From Dillenia suffruticosa (Eukaryota > Streptophyta > Magnoliopsida > Dilleniales > Dilleniaceae): a DNA stretch of 64,000 bases. Shown here piece by piece: positions 49,215-61,217 of this stretch. Made by a program: the position numbers and the translations under genes. Numbering within the stretch: position 1 is the stretch's first letter; each line of letters starts with the position of its first letter. The notes below the pieces were generated by a model. It ran no database searches. It was not told the origin of the DNA and saw nothing but the letters and a program-made list of their open reading frames with translations. The stretch spans positions 11,347,001-11,411,000 of the forward strand of contig JAVTVX010000026.1 in assembly GCA_033439265.1 (NCBI GenBank), in the 5' to 3' direction.

Positions 49215-49345
49215 TGGCACAAGGGACAGAGGAGAGGTTGCTAAAGCTAGAAATGTGAGGGAAAGTGACAGGTTAGATTTCTCTCTGTGTGGGTCCTGTT
49301 GCCATATGCCCTATTTCTGCTCATAGTTTTATCAACCATATAGAT
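49215..49345. repeat. paralog of GDSL upstream region, copia-free
   Basis: aaatgtgagggaaagtgac, then gggtcctgttgcc, match 19188-19216 and 23734-23790. This sequence lacks the copia element found between those segments and so shows the pre-insertion site. Confidence 0.82.
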
Positions 49346-49359
49346 ATAAGTGTGATGAG

Positions 49360-51740
49360 CTCTCTGCCAACTCAGTTTTGGTCATCCCCTAGTTGGTAGG
49401 TGGGCCAACTCAGTTTTGGTCATCCTCTAGTTGGCAGGTGGTGATTCGCTGTTAGTGAGCTAGCCGTTTGATGTGGCCTGCTTCTTGTTTTTGGTCATCG
49501 TCTTCTTTCTTTTCTCTTTTCTTTTTTTTTTTTGGAAATAGAACATTAATTGAACTCGATCTCATGTTTGATTTTGTGGCTCATTTTGTGGAACGCATGT
49601 TTGCAGTGGTTGGAAGGACTCTTTGCGAAATCACTTTTTCGCCCCGTTTATTTTAGATTGGACTTCAGTTTTGCTCCTGTAATGATTGGGGAGTTTGCTC
49701 AAATTGGAACACTGCCTTCTTTGAAAAAGGGGTGAAGGGAGCTATTCCTCTATCACTTGAGTGCTAATGCATTTTGTAGTTAGGCTCTCTCTCTCTCGCT
49801 CGTGTCATTTGTGCGCTGTAAAGTCATTCCTCTGTTGTTTGAGTATTCCTTGAATGCTGCAGTTAGGCTATCTCTCTCTCTCGCTCATGTCATTTGCATG
49901 CTCATGATCCAAACGCCCTCGGTAAGAAATCTTGGTAGTTTACCCTTGGGCACTTTCATTGATCTTCTTTTTCTCTGCTCTCTCTTGATGGACCTTCTAA
50001 AGAGTTTGAATGGCAAGGCTCCAGAATTCATCCGCAAGATGCAACCATTGCATGCTCTAGAACTCTTTCTGGTTTTAGTGAATCCTCGTAGTATCATCCC
50101 AAACCGATACTCTTCCCTCTCCAGCAATTACCTTTCTCTTTTCTTACCGAAACCATACACTCCGCTTCCTTCTTTTTAACTGTATCGATATAAGTGTGAA
50201 GGGCCCCTAGCCGCCTCGGTTTTAGTCATCCTCCATTTGGTACCGGGGGGAATTGTCGTTGGTGAGCTGGCCGTTTTATGTGGCCTGCTTCTTGGTCCCT
50301 TTTCTTTTCTTCCTTTTTTCTTTCTTTCTTCTCTGGAACAGAACAATAATTGAACGCAATCTTGTGTTGGATTTTGTGGCTCATTTCACGTAATGCATGT
50401 TTGCAGCGGTTGGAAGAACTCTATGCAAAATAAATTTTGGGTCTCTGTTTATTTTAGAATTGGTTTCTGTTTTGCCCTTTGTTGTCTCAGTTTGGTTCTT
50501 CCTATAGTTGACGGGGGTGATTGGTCATTGGTGAGTTGGACATGTGTCGTGGGGTGCTGTTGGGGCTGTTTTTTTGTAAAAACAGAAAAATTGATGGAGC
50601 CGATCTTGTGTTTGATTTTGTGGCTTACTACACTAAACGCATGCTTGCGGGAGTTGGGAGGACTCTTTCGAAACTTGCTTTTGGTCCCCTTTTGTTTTAG
50701 AGTGGGGTTTTTTTTTTTTGAAGTTTGACTAGCTATGTAAACTGCCTTACCTCTGTTCTTTTGTTCATTCGATTATTCATTCGTTCGGCTGTAAATCCGG
50801 TTGGTTTCCTGCCATGATTGACATAGGACTATTCATCTCCAGTGTGATGATCATGGTGCATGAAAGCCATTGTTCTGTGCTCTTTCTATCTCTATGTCTC
50901 TCTTTCTCTCATCTTTTCTTTCTCTCTAAGTAGGCCAGATGGAGATAGTAACTGCTAGTTATTTTTCTCTTTTTGAGAGGTGCATTTGTGGTTTCTGTCT
51001 TTCTCCCTGTGTCTCTTGGCACTGCCTTACACAAACAAGAAGCTTATTTTTGTTTTTTTTTTTTTTTTTTTTTTATGAACTGACATGCACAGACATGCAC
51101 CTGCTTTTCTTTTATGCGTGGGTCATGATATATCCATTTAATTATTATTTTTTGGGTGCGTCTAAGGCTTCACAGAGAGGTTGCTTGTCTTCTCTCTTTT
51201 TCAGATGTGCATTTTTAGTATTGTGCTAACAAGTGTTAATGTTGTACATGTAGGCGTTAAATGGTTTGAAAGGTTGACATTTTGTGTTTTTAGAGGAAAA
51301 TACCGAGAGAACAAGATCCATCTTCCAAAGCAAGGGACCGAGAGACGTGTTGAGTGCCAACGGATGTGCACCGAAAGAGAGGCTCGGGGAGACGTGCAAC
51401 TAAATGGTGCTGGATAAATGGGTGTTGGCTTGGGATGCTAATCCTTGTAACTACTTATTTATCATAATGGATTTTGATCCGATTTTCCCGATGGTTTTTT
51501 CTTCTATGTTGGAGGATTTTCATGTGAATTTGGTGTTCTGTGATCTTTTGTCTTTCTTGAAAGTTCGCTCGATTTTTGTCGTTTGGTGGGTATTGTGCTA
51601 TGTTTGGTTAGGCTTGTTGCTTTTGTCTCGGTTTGTCGGATGCAGGCCTACGATAATTGGGAGGACGGCTTGGAAATTTACTTTTTGGCCCCCATTTGTT
51701 TTAAAATGGATTTCTGTTTTGCTCTTTTGCTGATTTTTTG
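49360..51740 (+). repeat. array of diverged ~400-500-bp repeats
   Basis: Recurring modules: ctcagttttggtcatcc, gatgtggcctgcttcttg, ttgattttgtggctca, gcatgtttgcag.ggttgga and tttattttaga.tgg, near 49380-49740, 50200-50480, 50490-50720 and 51560-51740, with echoes at 56840 and 61340. A T-run/cagacatgcacctg module at 51050-51200 recurs at 57800-58170. Open frames here (such as 49802-50179) are not conserved between units and look non-coding. Confidence 0.65.
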
Positions 51741-51944
51741 GCCCGCATTACAGAAGAATAGAATGGACTTCTGTTCCAAACTTCTGTCTTTTTGTTTGTT
51801 GATTTATTGATTCATCCTGCAATCAGGTTGTGGTTTTTTTATGATTGACACAGAATTGTCCGTTTCTAGGGTGTCTCCAAATTGCTAGGGGAGTGTGGTG
51901 TGCCTCGTGGTGATGCTGGTGCATGTGAGTCATTTCTGTAGGAT

Positions 51945-52480
51945 TTGTCATGGACTTAAGTGTTTGACTCAAATCCAATAAGAGAACTTAAATCAAAAGA
52001 TCGATCTATTCGGTGAGAAACTCTATTAGACTTAAATATTATTTTTTGATTTATTTGGAATATGATATGAGATTTGTAACATTGCCCATTGGACTTAAGT
52101 ATTATTTTTTGATTTCTTTGGAATACGATATGAGATTTGTAACACTGCCCACCCCTTGAGATATCGGACGTTCACAGATGACCCTCAGTCTGGACTTGTT
52201 TAGATCACTCTGGACTTGTTTAGATCACTCTGGACTTATTTAGAGCACCGGGTAGCACTTTTCCCCTTTAGGTTGGGTAGCCCTTTTCCAGGTGATTCTT
52301 TTCTATATTGGACCGGACGTTCTTATACCAAATTGTCATGGATCTAAGCGATGGACTCAAACTCAATAGGAGAGCTCAACCCAAAAGATTAACCTATTGG
52401 ATGAGAGAGTCTATTGAATTTAAGCATTAATTTTTGATTTCTTTGGAATCCGATGTGGGGTTTGTAACAGCTCTCTTTGT
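51945..52480. repeat. dispersed repeat in tandem, with 20-bp mini-repeat
   Basis: Two diverged copies (about 51945-52145 and 52337-52475) share tcatgga.ctaag, gatttctttggaat.cgat and gtttgtaac. Between them, tctggacttgtttagatcac is repeated three times (52190-52250). Confidence 0.65.
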
Positions 52481-52555
52481 CTCTCACTCTCTGTTTCTCC
52501 AAAAAGGTCAAATGAACAAAGTCCATCTATGGAGTAGGTGCTTGTAAGACTAGAA

Positions 52556-54781
52556 TAGACATGCGCCCGAGCCCGTTTGGGCTCGAAAACCGGCCCGGTT
52601 GGCCCGAAAAAAGCCCGACCCGTGAACCGGCCCGGTGCTACAGTAATTCGAACCGGCCCGAACCGGGTACTGTAGCGGGCCGAGCCGGTTTGAGGGATTT
52701 TGGAATCGTGAACCGGCCCGGCCCGGCACAGAACCGGCCCGGCCTGGCCTGTTCCAACGGCTATATCTCTTTTTTTTTTTTTTGAATTTTTTTTCTAATT
52801 TTATCCCTTCCAACAACTATAAAACGGCTAGTTTTGAGATTATTTTGGTCTATAAAATCAAAAAAATTTTCCTATAAATACCTTCCACCCTATTTCCAAA
52901 TTCTTCACAGCAAAATATAAATCTCTCTCTCACATCTATATTCTCTCAATATTACTACATTCTCTCAATTTTCATTACTATTTCCATTATCATTTACTTT
53001 TTACCATTTTTTAAATTCTCTATAATATTTGATAATATTTCGGCTAATACTATTGCGGTTAATAGTTTAAAAAATTCTTTAAACACAATTTTAAATGAAA
53101 CTTTTTTTTATATTAGATGTGCATGCCATATAATTAATTTATGTGTTAAGGATGGTTTAACAATGGGAGAACTATTTTTAAAATCTATTCGCGATTTAAT
53201 TCATCAAATAAGAAATTTTTCTACAAAAACTCAAGAAATTAGACAATTATGTTTGTTACATAATAAAAAATATAAAAAATTTAAAATGGAATATGACACT
53301 AGGTGGAATTCAACATATGACATGTTACAATGTTTACTTACTTTTCAAAATATTTTAATTGAATTTGCAAATTCAAATTACAAATATGATTTTATTGATA
53401 ATAACGCTTTCGATTTTGCATCTACACTTACTAAATTATTGAAAATTTTTTATTTATGTACAAATTTATTTTTCGAATATTATTATCCAACTACTCATTT
53501 AATGTTACCAAATTTTTATAAAATTATTTATGTATTTAATGAATTGAAAATGAAGAAAAATTTGGTGAAATTGTTTTTTCTATGAAAATAAAATTTTAAA
53601 AATATTTTGAAAAAATTCCAATTTTATATTTAGTTGCAAGTGCATTAAATCCACGTGTTAAAGTTGAACCTACTGAAATATTAATTGATTGTTTTGCACA
53701 AGTTTTTCCATCAGAAGCGTCTATTAACCCACATTTTTTAAAATAACAAACATCTTATAGTTTACAAGCAATATTTGAACTACATGAAAAGAAAACAAAT
53801 AATTTAAATACTAATAATGTAGATAGTAGTAGTAGTAATAGTACTCAATTATCTTCATTTTCATTTAATACATTACACATGTTAGGAAAAAAATAAAAAA
53901 TTTCGTCATCATTTAATGAATTACTTTTATATAAACAAACACCTAAATTAAAAAGTTTTGATGATATTAATTTATATGATATATTAGGTTGGAGGAAAAA
54001 TAATGTATCGTATTATTCAATTTTGGCCCAAGTGACTAAAGATGTACTAACCCCTCCGGTATCCACAGTGCCATCGGAAAGTGCTTTTGGTGCAGATGGT
54101 CGAGTGTTAATTGAGAAACGTACAAATTTAGCGGACGATATTTTAGAAACCTTAATTTGCATTAAAGATTGGAAGGATGCAGAAAAAAGAATGCAAGGAA
54201 TCATGAAGGTCTCGGAAAATGATAAACAAGAAGTAGAAGAAAAAGAAGAAGAAAAATAATAATATAATAAAAAAAATCAAAATGATGTAAAAATCAAAAT
54301 AATGTAACAAAAAAAATTAGTGGATTTTAAAATCCAAATGATGAGTTTGGTAGTGGACGTACACCGAATTCGGTGGAACCACTCTAAAATTTTGTATCTC
54401 TAATTTTTAATTTATTTTTTTTATAAAATATGAATTGAAAAAAACAAAATGAATAAATAAATCATTACAAGAAAATAAAAAACAAAACAACAACAAAGTT
54501 AAAAAAAAATGGAGTTACAAAAATAAAATAGAATTAAAAAATAGAGTTACAAAAAAAGAGTTAAAAAAGGGCAAAAAAAAAAAAAGGGCCGAACCGGGCT
54601 CGGCCTGGTGTGAACCAGCCCTGCGGTTCCGGTTCAGCGGGCCGGGCCGGTTCAACTTAAAAAAAATTGAACGGGCCCGGCTCGGCCTGGACTGGCCTAG
54701 AAATCGCAGCGAGCCCGGCCTGCGGTTCCGGGAACAGCCCTTGAACAGGACCGGGCCCGGCCCTGCCCGGTTTCAACACTT
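52556..54781 (+). mobile_element. hAT transposon with degenerate transposase, 8-bp TSD
   Basis: The 8-bp target duplication GACTAGAA lies at 52548-52555 and 54782-54789. Ends are TAGACATGCGCCCGAG and the reverse complement of AAGTGTTGAAACCGGGC (imperfect inverted repeats). Both ends carry GC-rich sub-terminal arrays of GGCCCGG/CCGGGCC in otherwise AT-rich DNA. A likely TATA box (CTATAAATACC, about 52872) precedes the transposase remnant. Confidence 0.88.
53031..54259 (+). pseudogene. hAT transposase, C-terminal two thirds, broken
   Basis: The first open part (53031-53585) shows FFYIRCACHIINLCVKDGL, YDTRWNSTYDMLQCLL and the catalytic-domain neighbourhood of plant hAT transposases. After a frameshift, ASALNPRVKVEPTE follows. 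The C-terminal dimerisation domain is LTPPVSTVPSESAFGADGRV and LADDILETLICIKDW (about 54041-54180). The BED zinc finger and N-terminal catalytic residues are absent, and at least two stops remain, so no active enzyme is made. Confidence 0.87.
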
Positions 54782-54789
54782 GACTAGAA

Positions 54790-55318
54790 AAAGCACATGA
54801 TATCTCAACAATCGTAACTTTTGTGAAACATCATTTCTCACCACAATCATTTGAAACGAGAAATCAACAACAAAAAAAATTATGGTTCCCATTTCAACTT
54901 GGTGTATAATTTGGTGTCGATCACAAAAATGATCAAAACTCACAAATTATTAGAAGAGCAAAACAGGAGCATATATTCAAATAAATGGGGGTATTCATTG
55001 CTGGACCATTCATTCGATGAACTCTCTCTTTTTTCCTCCTCCATATCTGCTTGTTCTTGAATTAAGAAAATCCTAAAAAATTTTAGTCTTCTTTCCTTAC
55101 CCTAACAAGATGACTATCTAACTAGAAACCCATGAACGAATCGTGAAACCATAAAAAAGAAGCATATTGAAAAAGATTTAGAAGGGGTAGCGTTAGGATT
55201 GGAGTTGGAATGAAGAGAGTTTTGGAACTCAAAAAAGACTAACGGTAAAGGCACTTTTGGATAAGTGAGATGGATATGGAAGAGGAGTGGATTCGAAAGT
55301 GAACTATTAAATATGATT
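54790..55318. other. intergenic spacer
   Basis: Nothing supported here. Short open frames on both strands lack any recognisable motif. Confidence 0.4.
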
Positions 55319-55612
55319 GATATTGACGTTTCAGAGCGAAAAGGACGGAAAAGTAACACACAATAAAATAGTGGAGAGGACGAATAAGTGGGACAGTTGT
55401 ATGTATAACATTAAATGGGAGAACCGACTGTTCCAGTTTTGAGGCATGCCACTTTGTTCTCCAAATTGGTATTGACATTTCAAGCGAAAAAGATGGAAAG
55501 GTAACACACAATAACATAGTGGAAAGGAGGAACAAGGGGACAGTTGTGTGTATGACACTAAATGGGAAAACCTGCTATTCTAGTTCCGAGGCATGTCGTT
55601 TTGTTCTCTAGG
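55319..55612. repeat. ~147-bp tandem duplication, 2 copies
   Basis: Units 55319-55468 and 55469-55612 share gtaacacacaataa.atagtgga, gacagttgt.tgtat and aaatgggaaaac. Confidence 0.8.
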
Positions 55613-55679
55613 ATTTTCGTTCAAGACATTGGCTATATATAGTAGATGGCAGTGGTGTAATTTCTTTAGTTCATCAATT

Positions 55680-56210
55680 GAAGGGAGGCTGTAGGCTAGG
55701 ATGCTGATCTATTAGTGACAAAGTGGATGAAAAAGTAGAAGTTACGAGGTGCTGTCAGTAACAATGCTTTTAATATGGATGAGTTAAGGATAAGACATTT
55801 TGGATAAGACATTTTGTGTGGTGGTTTTTTTGTGCCTCGTTACTGCTATCGATACAAGATTCCATCAGTGATGGGGACTACTGATGCGAGGTTCCATTAC
55901 GGTATCTGGGAATCCAAGACCGTGATGGCCTGTATGGGTAGTCTCAAGGGACATCGCAGAGGGTGGAAACGTTTTTCCCCATCATGTATTTCAAATTGGA
56001 AGCGTTTTTCTCTTGTGAGGTCTGTAAGAGACGATCGAGTGCTGGGTGCAATATACATCTGATGGTTTTGTTATTGTTACCATTTTTGTGCCTAAACATA
56101 AAGAGAATGGGAGAACTAGTCTTAGTGCCTACATCCCCTTTAGGTATAAAAAGGATAGGAGAACTTGATGTTGAGAATAGAGCTCATAGAGGCGGTATAG
56201 AGACCTGATC
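55680..56210. repeat. distant third copy of gypsy 3' non-coding sequence
   Basis: Weak but ordered similarity to 9150-9300 and 42370-42520 (tgatgcgaggttccattacggtatc.ggaa). No coding evidence. Confidence 0.45.
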
Positions 56211-57154
56211 TTGTTGAGTGTCTCTTCTTTCTCTGCATTTTGTTTTCCTTATATTTCTAACTCGCCAACTTCTGTATTTTGAATATGTGTAAGGACGTGA
56301 CTTCTATATTTTTGTATGAGTTTTGAGTTGCCGTGTAAAGGTGTTGTTGATAAATAAATGAAAGAGTTTTTTTGGTACCTGATAATTTCAATGCTCTATT
56401 TTGCCGATAGACTTCGATGTGTAATTCCTTGGCCTCGTTTTTTATCAACTTTATTGTAGTTGTTCCCTCCTGGTTTATCCACACCATTTATCGTATTATG
56501 TATGATTGCCCCGCAGTAAAAGATTGCATATTAGGATCTCCTGGGGCCTCTATCATGAAATTTTGAATCGAAGGTAAAGAATCCTTTGTCGCCTTACATT
56601 AGAATTGTCCAAGAGCACAATGCTGACCAAAAACTTGATCGATGTGTTGCCTATCAACAACAAATGGGAGCCAAAAAACACATTGCTGTTTCCATTTGTG
56701 GTGCTTAGAGAAAGACAGAAAGGAAGAGAGAGAGACAGACCTGGCCGTGTCCGTTTGATCTACTTAGGGAAAGAGAGACAGAGAAAAGAGAGAGTGGTAT
56801 GCCTAATTTTCCCGAAACAAGACAACATCCGTTTAATTTTTACCCTCCATTTATTTTAAAATGGACTTGTGTTCTGCTTTTATGATGATCTAGGAGTTTG
56901 GCCATCTTTGTAAAATTGCGTTGCCTCTATCATTTTGTTCATTCGTTCATTCAGCCGGAAATTTAGTTTCTTTTCTTTTGTGGTGACACCAAATTGTCCA
57001 TGTTCAATGTGTAGTGTTGATTAATTGAGGAGAGTGGTGTACGTAATGATGAGCATGGTACATGGGAGCCATTCCTTTATGCTCTATTTGTCTCAATTTT
57101 TTTTCCGTCCCTCTTTCTGTGTAAGTGGCGCAAATGGACACGGGCAGCTCTCTT

Positions 57155-57650
57155 TCTCAAGTGGGTGGCTCCCAACAATCTCTCGGCTCTTACACCTTAT
57201 ATGGGTTCTGCATCCATCTTTAACCCTCATACGGGATCGAACTCCTGAGATAGTGGCCCCCAATCATCTCTCGACTCTCATGGTTCACATGGGTTCGACA
57301 CCCAACCCTAACCTTTTTACGAGATCAAACTCCCATGTGGGTGGCTCCCAATAATTTCTCTACTCTCACGTCTTGCATGGGTTCCGCACCCATTTTTAGC
57401 CCTCATATGAGATTGAACTTCTGAGTGGATAGCCCCCAATAATCTCTCGGCTTTCATGCCTCACATGGATTCCGTGCCCATCTCTAGCCTTTATACAGCA
57501 TCAGACTCCCGAGCGGATGACTCCCAACAATCTCTCGAACCTCATGCCTCATATGGGTTCCGCACCTATCTGTAGCCTTCATACGAGATCGAACTCCCAA
57601 GCGGATGACTTTCCATAATCCCTAGGCTCTAACGCCTTACATTTGGATAT
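57155..57650. repeat. ~88-bp tandem repeat, about 6 diverged copies
   Basis: Units share gtggctcccaacaatctctcg, catgggttccgcacccatc and agatcgaactcc.gag. They start near 57164, 57252, 57340, 57428, 57514 and 57603. Confidence 0.82.
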
Positions 57651-57709
57651 CACACTCATCTTTCCGCATCCAGGAGCCCATGGCATTGATCATGCTGAGA
57701 ATGCAATCA

Positions 57710-58170
57710 GAGCATGTGCTTATCTCTCTCCCTTTCTTTTTCTTTGAAGCAAAGAGGCCCTTTTTCTCTCTTTTTCTCTCTAGCTCTGGTCGCCACTTCT
57801 CACCAAAGAGGATTTTTTTTAGAGCCACATGGACAGACATGAATCTGGTTTCCTTTTATGTGTGATGATGTGTATATTTAATTATTATTTTCTTTGTCAA
57901 TTTAGATCTTCCTGGAGAGGTTGCTTCTTTTGTCTCCTTTTGAGAGTGCATTTTTGATTTCTGTGTCTTTGCTTCTCCGGCTTTTGGCACCGCGTCAGGC
58001 AAACAAGAAGTTTTTTTTTTTTTTTTTTTCTTCTTCTTCTTCTTCGAAGTCACGTTCACAGATGCACACCTGGTTTCCTATCATGTGTGATTGATTATAT
58101 ATGTATTTAATTATTATTTTGTTTATACGTTTAAAGTTTTGTGGAGAGGTTACTTCTATTCGTGGAGAGG
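57710..58170 (+). repeat. tandem module with T/CTT runs
   Basis: Two diverged units (about 57800-57990 and 58000-58170) share acagatgcacacctggtttcc, taattattatttt and gagaggtt.cttct. Each has an aaacaagaag-plus-T-run segment or relative. Related to 51000-51200. 58171-58875 holds nothing recognised. Confidence 0.6.
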
Positions 58171-58959
58171 TGGTTCTCTCTTGTCAACGACAAAACTAGC
58201 AAGTAAGAAAGAAAAATTTTATTTCCCTGCTGTGAACGTACTTCGGGATATGCGTGGGAATACAAGGTCTGCATTCATGTGTTTACATATAAATATAGAT
58301 CCTGACTAGGTTAGACAGAGAAAAGTTACATGCTAAAATGACAAAACCAAGAATAGAGCTTGAAGGAGTTTATGTTTTGACCTTCGCCTAACAAATTGAA
58401 CCACCAATTCTTCATTTGTTCCTTTTGACAGGCCATCGTCTTCGTCATTTGATTATGGATTGAATGACTCTAATTTAGCACCCAATAAGATGTTTAAACT
58501 GGAAAAATAGCTAGATGCTAAATAGAAGTTCAGAGGAAAGAAATAAAAACTATTCCTGCAGATCATTGAAACAAGCCCTGATAACAAAAGAGGGTAAAAG
58601 CAATGATGGGCTGCAGGAAGCCAAATGGAACACACTAGAACAGGTCCATCACAATAGCAAACTATGACTTTACTACTGCTATGATAGAACCTTGTGCCTG
58701 TGGTTTAAATGCTGCAAGAAAGAAAAGCTTTTTTCTCACTCGTTCCTTGCAAAGGACCGTGTTAGATACAGCTTCTCATCGTGACCTATATATATAGTGT
58801 AAAGATGGAAACCATATCGTTGGATCCCTTTGAAACCGGAGAAACGTTCAACATTTAATAAACGCATCGCGCCACTAACACTACAAAAAAACATCATTTT
58901 TGCGACGAAATTTAGCGACTAATTTTTTTTGTTGCAATTTTGCGACGAATTTAGCGACG

Positions 58960-60130
58960 AAAACTTGTTTACTCGCTATTTCCAACGAAATTTACAACAA
59001 AAAAATAATCGTCGCTAATTTCCAACGAATTCGGTTTTTGTCGCTCATTTGCGGCGAATTCAGCGACAAATTTTGAATTTGTCGCTGAATTTTGCGACAA
59101 ATTTCGGAATTCGTCGCTAAAATTGAAATATAATAAAATAAAATAAAATATAAATATATTTTTTTTATTTAATAATTTTATAATTTATTATTTAATAAAT
59201 TAATTTAGCGACGAATTCGGTTTTTGTCGCTAATTTGCGACGAATTCAGCGACAAATTTGAATTTGTGGCGAATTTTGCGACAAATTCGGAATTCGTCGC
59301 TAAATTTGAAATATAATAAAATAAAATAAAATATAAATATATATTTTTTATTTAATAATGTTATATTTTATTATTTAATAAATTAATTTAGCGACGAATT
59401 CGGTTTTTGTCGCTAATTTGCGACGAATTCAGCGACAAATTTGAATTTGTTGCCAATTTTTGTGACAAATTCGGAATTCGTCGCTAAAATTGAAATATAA
59501 TAAAATAAAATAAAATATAAATATATTTTTTTTATTTAATAATATTATATTTTATTATTTAATAAATTAATTTAGCGACGAATTCGGTTTTTGTCGCTAA
59601 TTTGCGACGAATTCAGCGACAAATTTGAATTTGTTGCCAATTTTTGCGACAAATTCGGAATTCGTCGCTAAATTTGAAATATAATAAAATAAAATAAAAT
59701 ATAAATATATATTTTTTATTTAATAATCTTATATTTTATTATTTAATAAATTAATTTGCGACGAATTCAGCGACAAATTTGAATTTGTGGCTAATTTTGC
59801 CACAAATTCTGAATTCGTCGCTGAATTCAGCGACCAATTCGGAATTCGTCGCTGAATTCAGCGACCAATTCGGAATTCGTCGCTGAATTCAGCGACAAAT
59901 TCGGAATTCGTCGCTAAATTTGAAATATAATAAAATAAAATAAAATATAAATATATATTTTTTATTTAATAATTTTATAATTTATTATTTAATAAATTAA
60001 TTTAGCGACGAATTAGGTTTTTGTCGCTAATTTCCGACGAATTCAGCGACAAATTTGAATTTGTGGCTAATTTTGCGACAAATTCGGAATTTGTCGCTGA
60101 ATTTAAAATATAATTAAATAAAATAAAATA
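58960..60130. repeat. ~185-bp tandem array inside CACTA 3
   Basis: Five to six units combine GCGACGAATTCGGTTTTTGTC, GCGACGAATTCAGCGAC and an AT-rich spacer (ttatttaataaattaattt). Units begin near 59202, 59388, 59572, 59756 and 60001. At 59815-59900 a nested 36-bp unit (gaattcagcgaccaattcgg) is repeated about three times. Confidence 0.9.
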
Positions 60131-60398
60131 TAAATATATATTTTTTATTTTTTATTTTAAAAAGTTTAAAAAAATTAATCACATTTATTATTTTTAAGTA
60201 ATATGTTATATTTTATTTTTATTTTATCTTTTAAAAAAATAGTATTATTATTTTTTTAAATCTTTTATTATTTTATTTTACACTAATATTTTATTATTTT
60301 ATAATAAATTGTTATTTTATATTGTTTTATTATTATTAGAAAAATGTGAAGAAAAGATAATAAGTAAAAAAAAAAAAAATTATTACAGATATTAACAT

Positions 60399-60453
60399 TT
60401 AGCTTGATGGTTACAGGATCTTAAAGGTTTATGGAAGCGCAGGGGTTCGAACC
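60399..60453 (+). other. tRNA-like (A/B box) module in CACTA 3
   Basis: TAGCTTGATGGTTACAGG (A-box-like) and GGTTCGAACC (60444-60453, B box) are 35 nt apart, followed by TTGGTGGAAGC and a cgggcggg-type GC block. No full cloverleaf or acceptor stem could be drawn, so it is not called a tRNA gene. Confidence 0.5.
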
Positions 60454-61217
60454 TTGGTGGAAGCAAAGCAAAGGCAATTTTCAAGAATTAAGTGAGGTAG
60501 GCACTGTGGGCGCCGGCTCGGGCGGGTGTGCGGGCGGATGCTTGCTCGGGCGGGCGGGCTCGGGTTCAGGCGGGCTCGGGTTCAGGCGGGACCGCATTAT
60601 TTTTCATTCATAATTTAGCGACGGATTTTGCGACGAATTTATATCCGTCGTTAATTTAGCGACGAATTTTTTTTGTCCATAAATTAGCGACAGATAATTT
60701 TTCGTTGCTAAATTTGCGACGAATTTAGCGATGAAAAATTATTCGTCGCTAAATTTAGCGACGAATTTTATATTTTCGTCGCTAAATTTAGAGACGGATA
60801 ATTTTTTGTCGCTAAATTTGTCGCTAATAATTCGTCGCTAAATTTAGTGACAAAATTATAAAATTCGTCGCTAAATTTAGCGACGAATAATGTTTTGTCG
60901 CTAAATCCGTCACAAGTTTAGCGACAAAAAATTATCTATCGCTAAATTTAGCGACGAATTTATATTTTCGTCGCTAAAGTTAGCGACGAATTTTATATTT
61001 TCGTCGCTAAAATTGCGACGGATTTAGCGACAAAAAATTATTTGTCGCTAAATTTAGCGACGAATTTCTTATTTTTCGTAGCTAAATTTTTGCGACGCGT
61101 AATTAGCGATGAAAATTTTTTCGTCGCTAATTTCGTCGCTAACGAATTTAGCGACAAATTTTTATTAAATTTTCGTCGCTAAATTTGTGGCTAAAAACTT
61201 GTTTTTTTGTAGTGTAA

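Larger units (their letters stand above)
58879..61214. mobile_element. non-autonomous CACTA element 3 (TSD TAA)
   Basis: Perfect 13-bp terminal inverted repeat CACTACAAAAAAA, with TAA target duplicates at 58876-58878 and 61215-61217. The left half is a tandem array. The right half (60602-61190) is dense in alternating GCGACGAA/TTCGTCGC palindromic units. A tRNA-like module plus GC-rich block lies at 60399-60595. No transposase. Terminal repeats are intact, so it could be mobilised in trans (inference). Confidence 0.92.

Noticed and set aside
49802..50179. 125-codon open frame as a gene
   Set aside because: It lies in a diverged repeat array, is not conserved in sister units, and has no recognisable motif.
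57856..58059. Lys-rich minus-strand peptide
   Set aside because: Generated by the T/CTT run. No start context or homology.
60399..60460. Functional tRNA gene
   Set aside because: A- and B-box-like motifs exist, but no acceptor stem, anticodon arm or terminator could be drawn.
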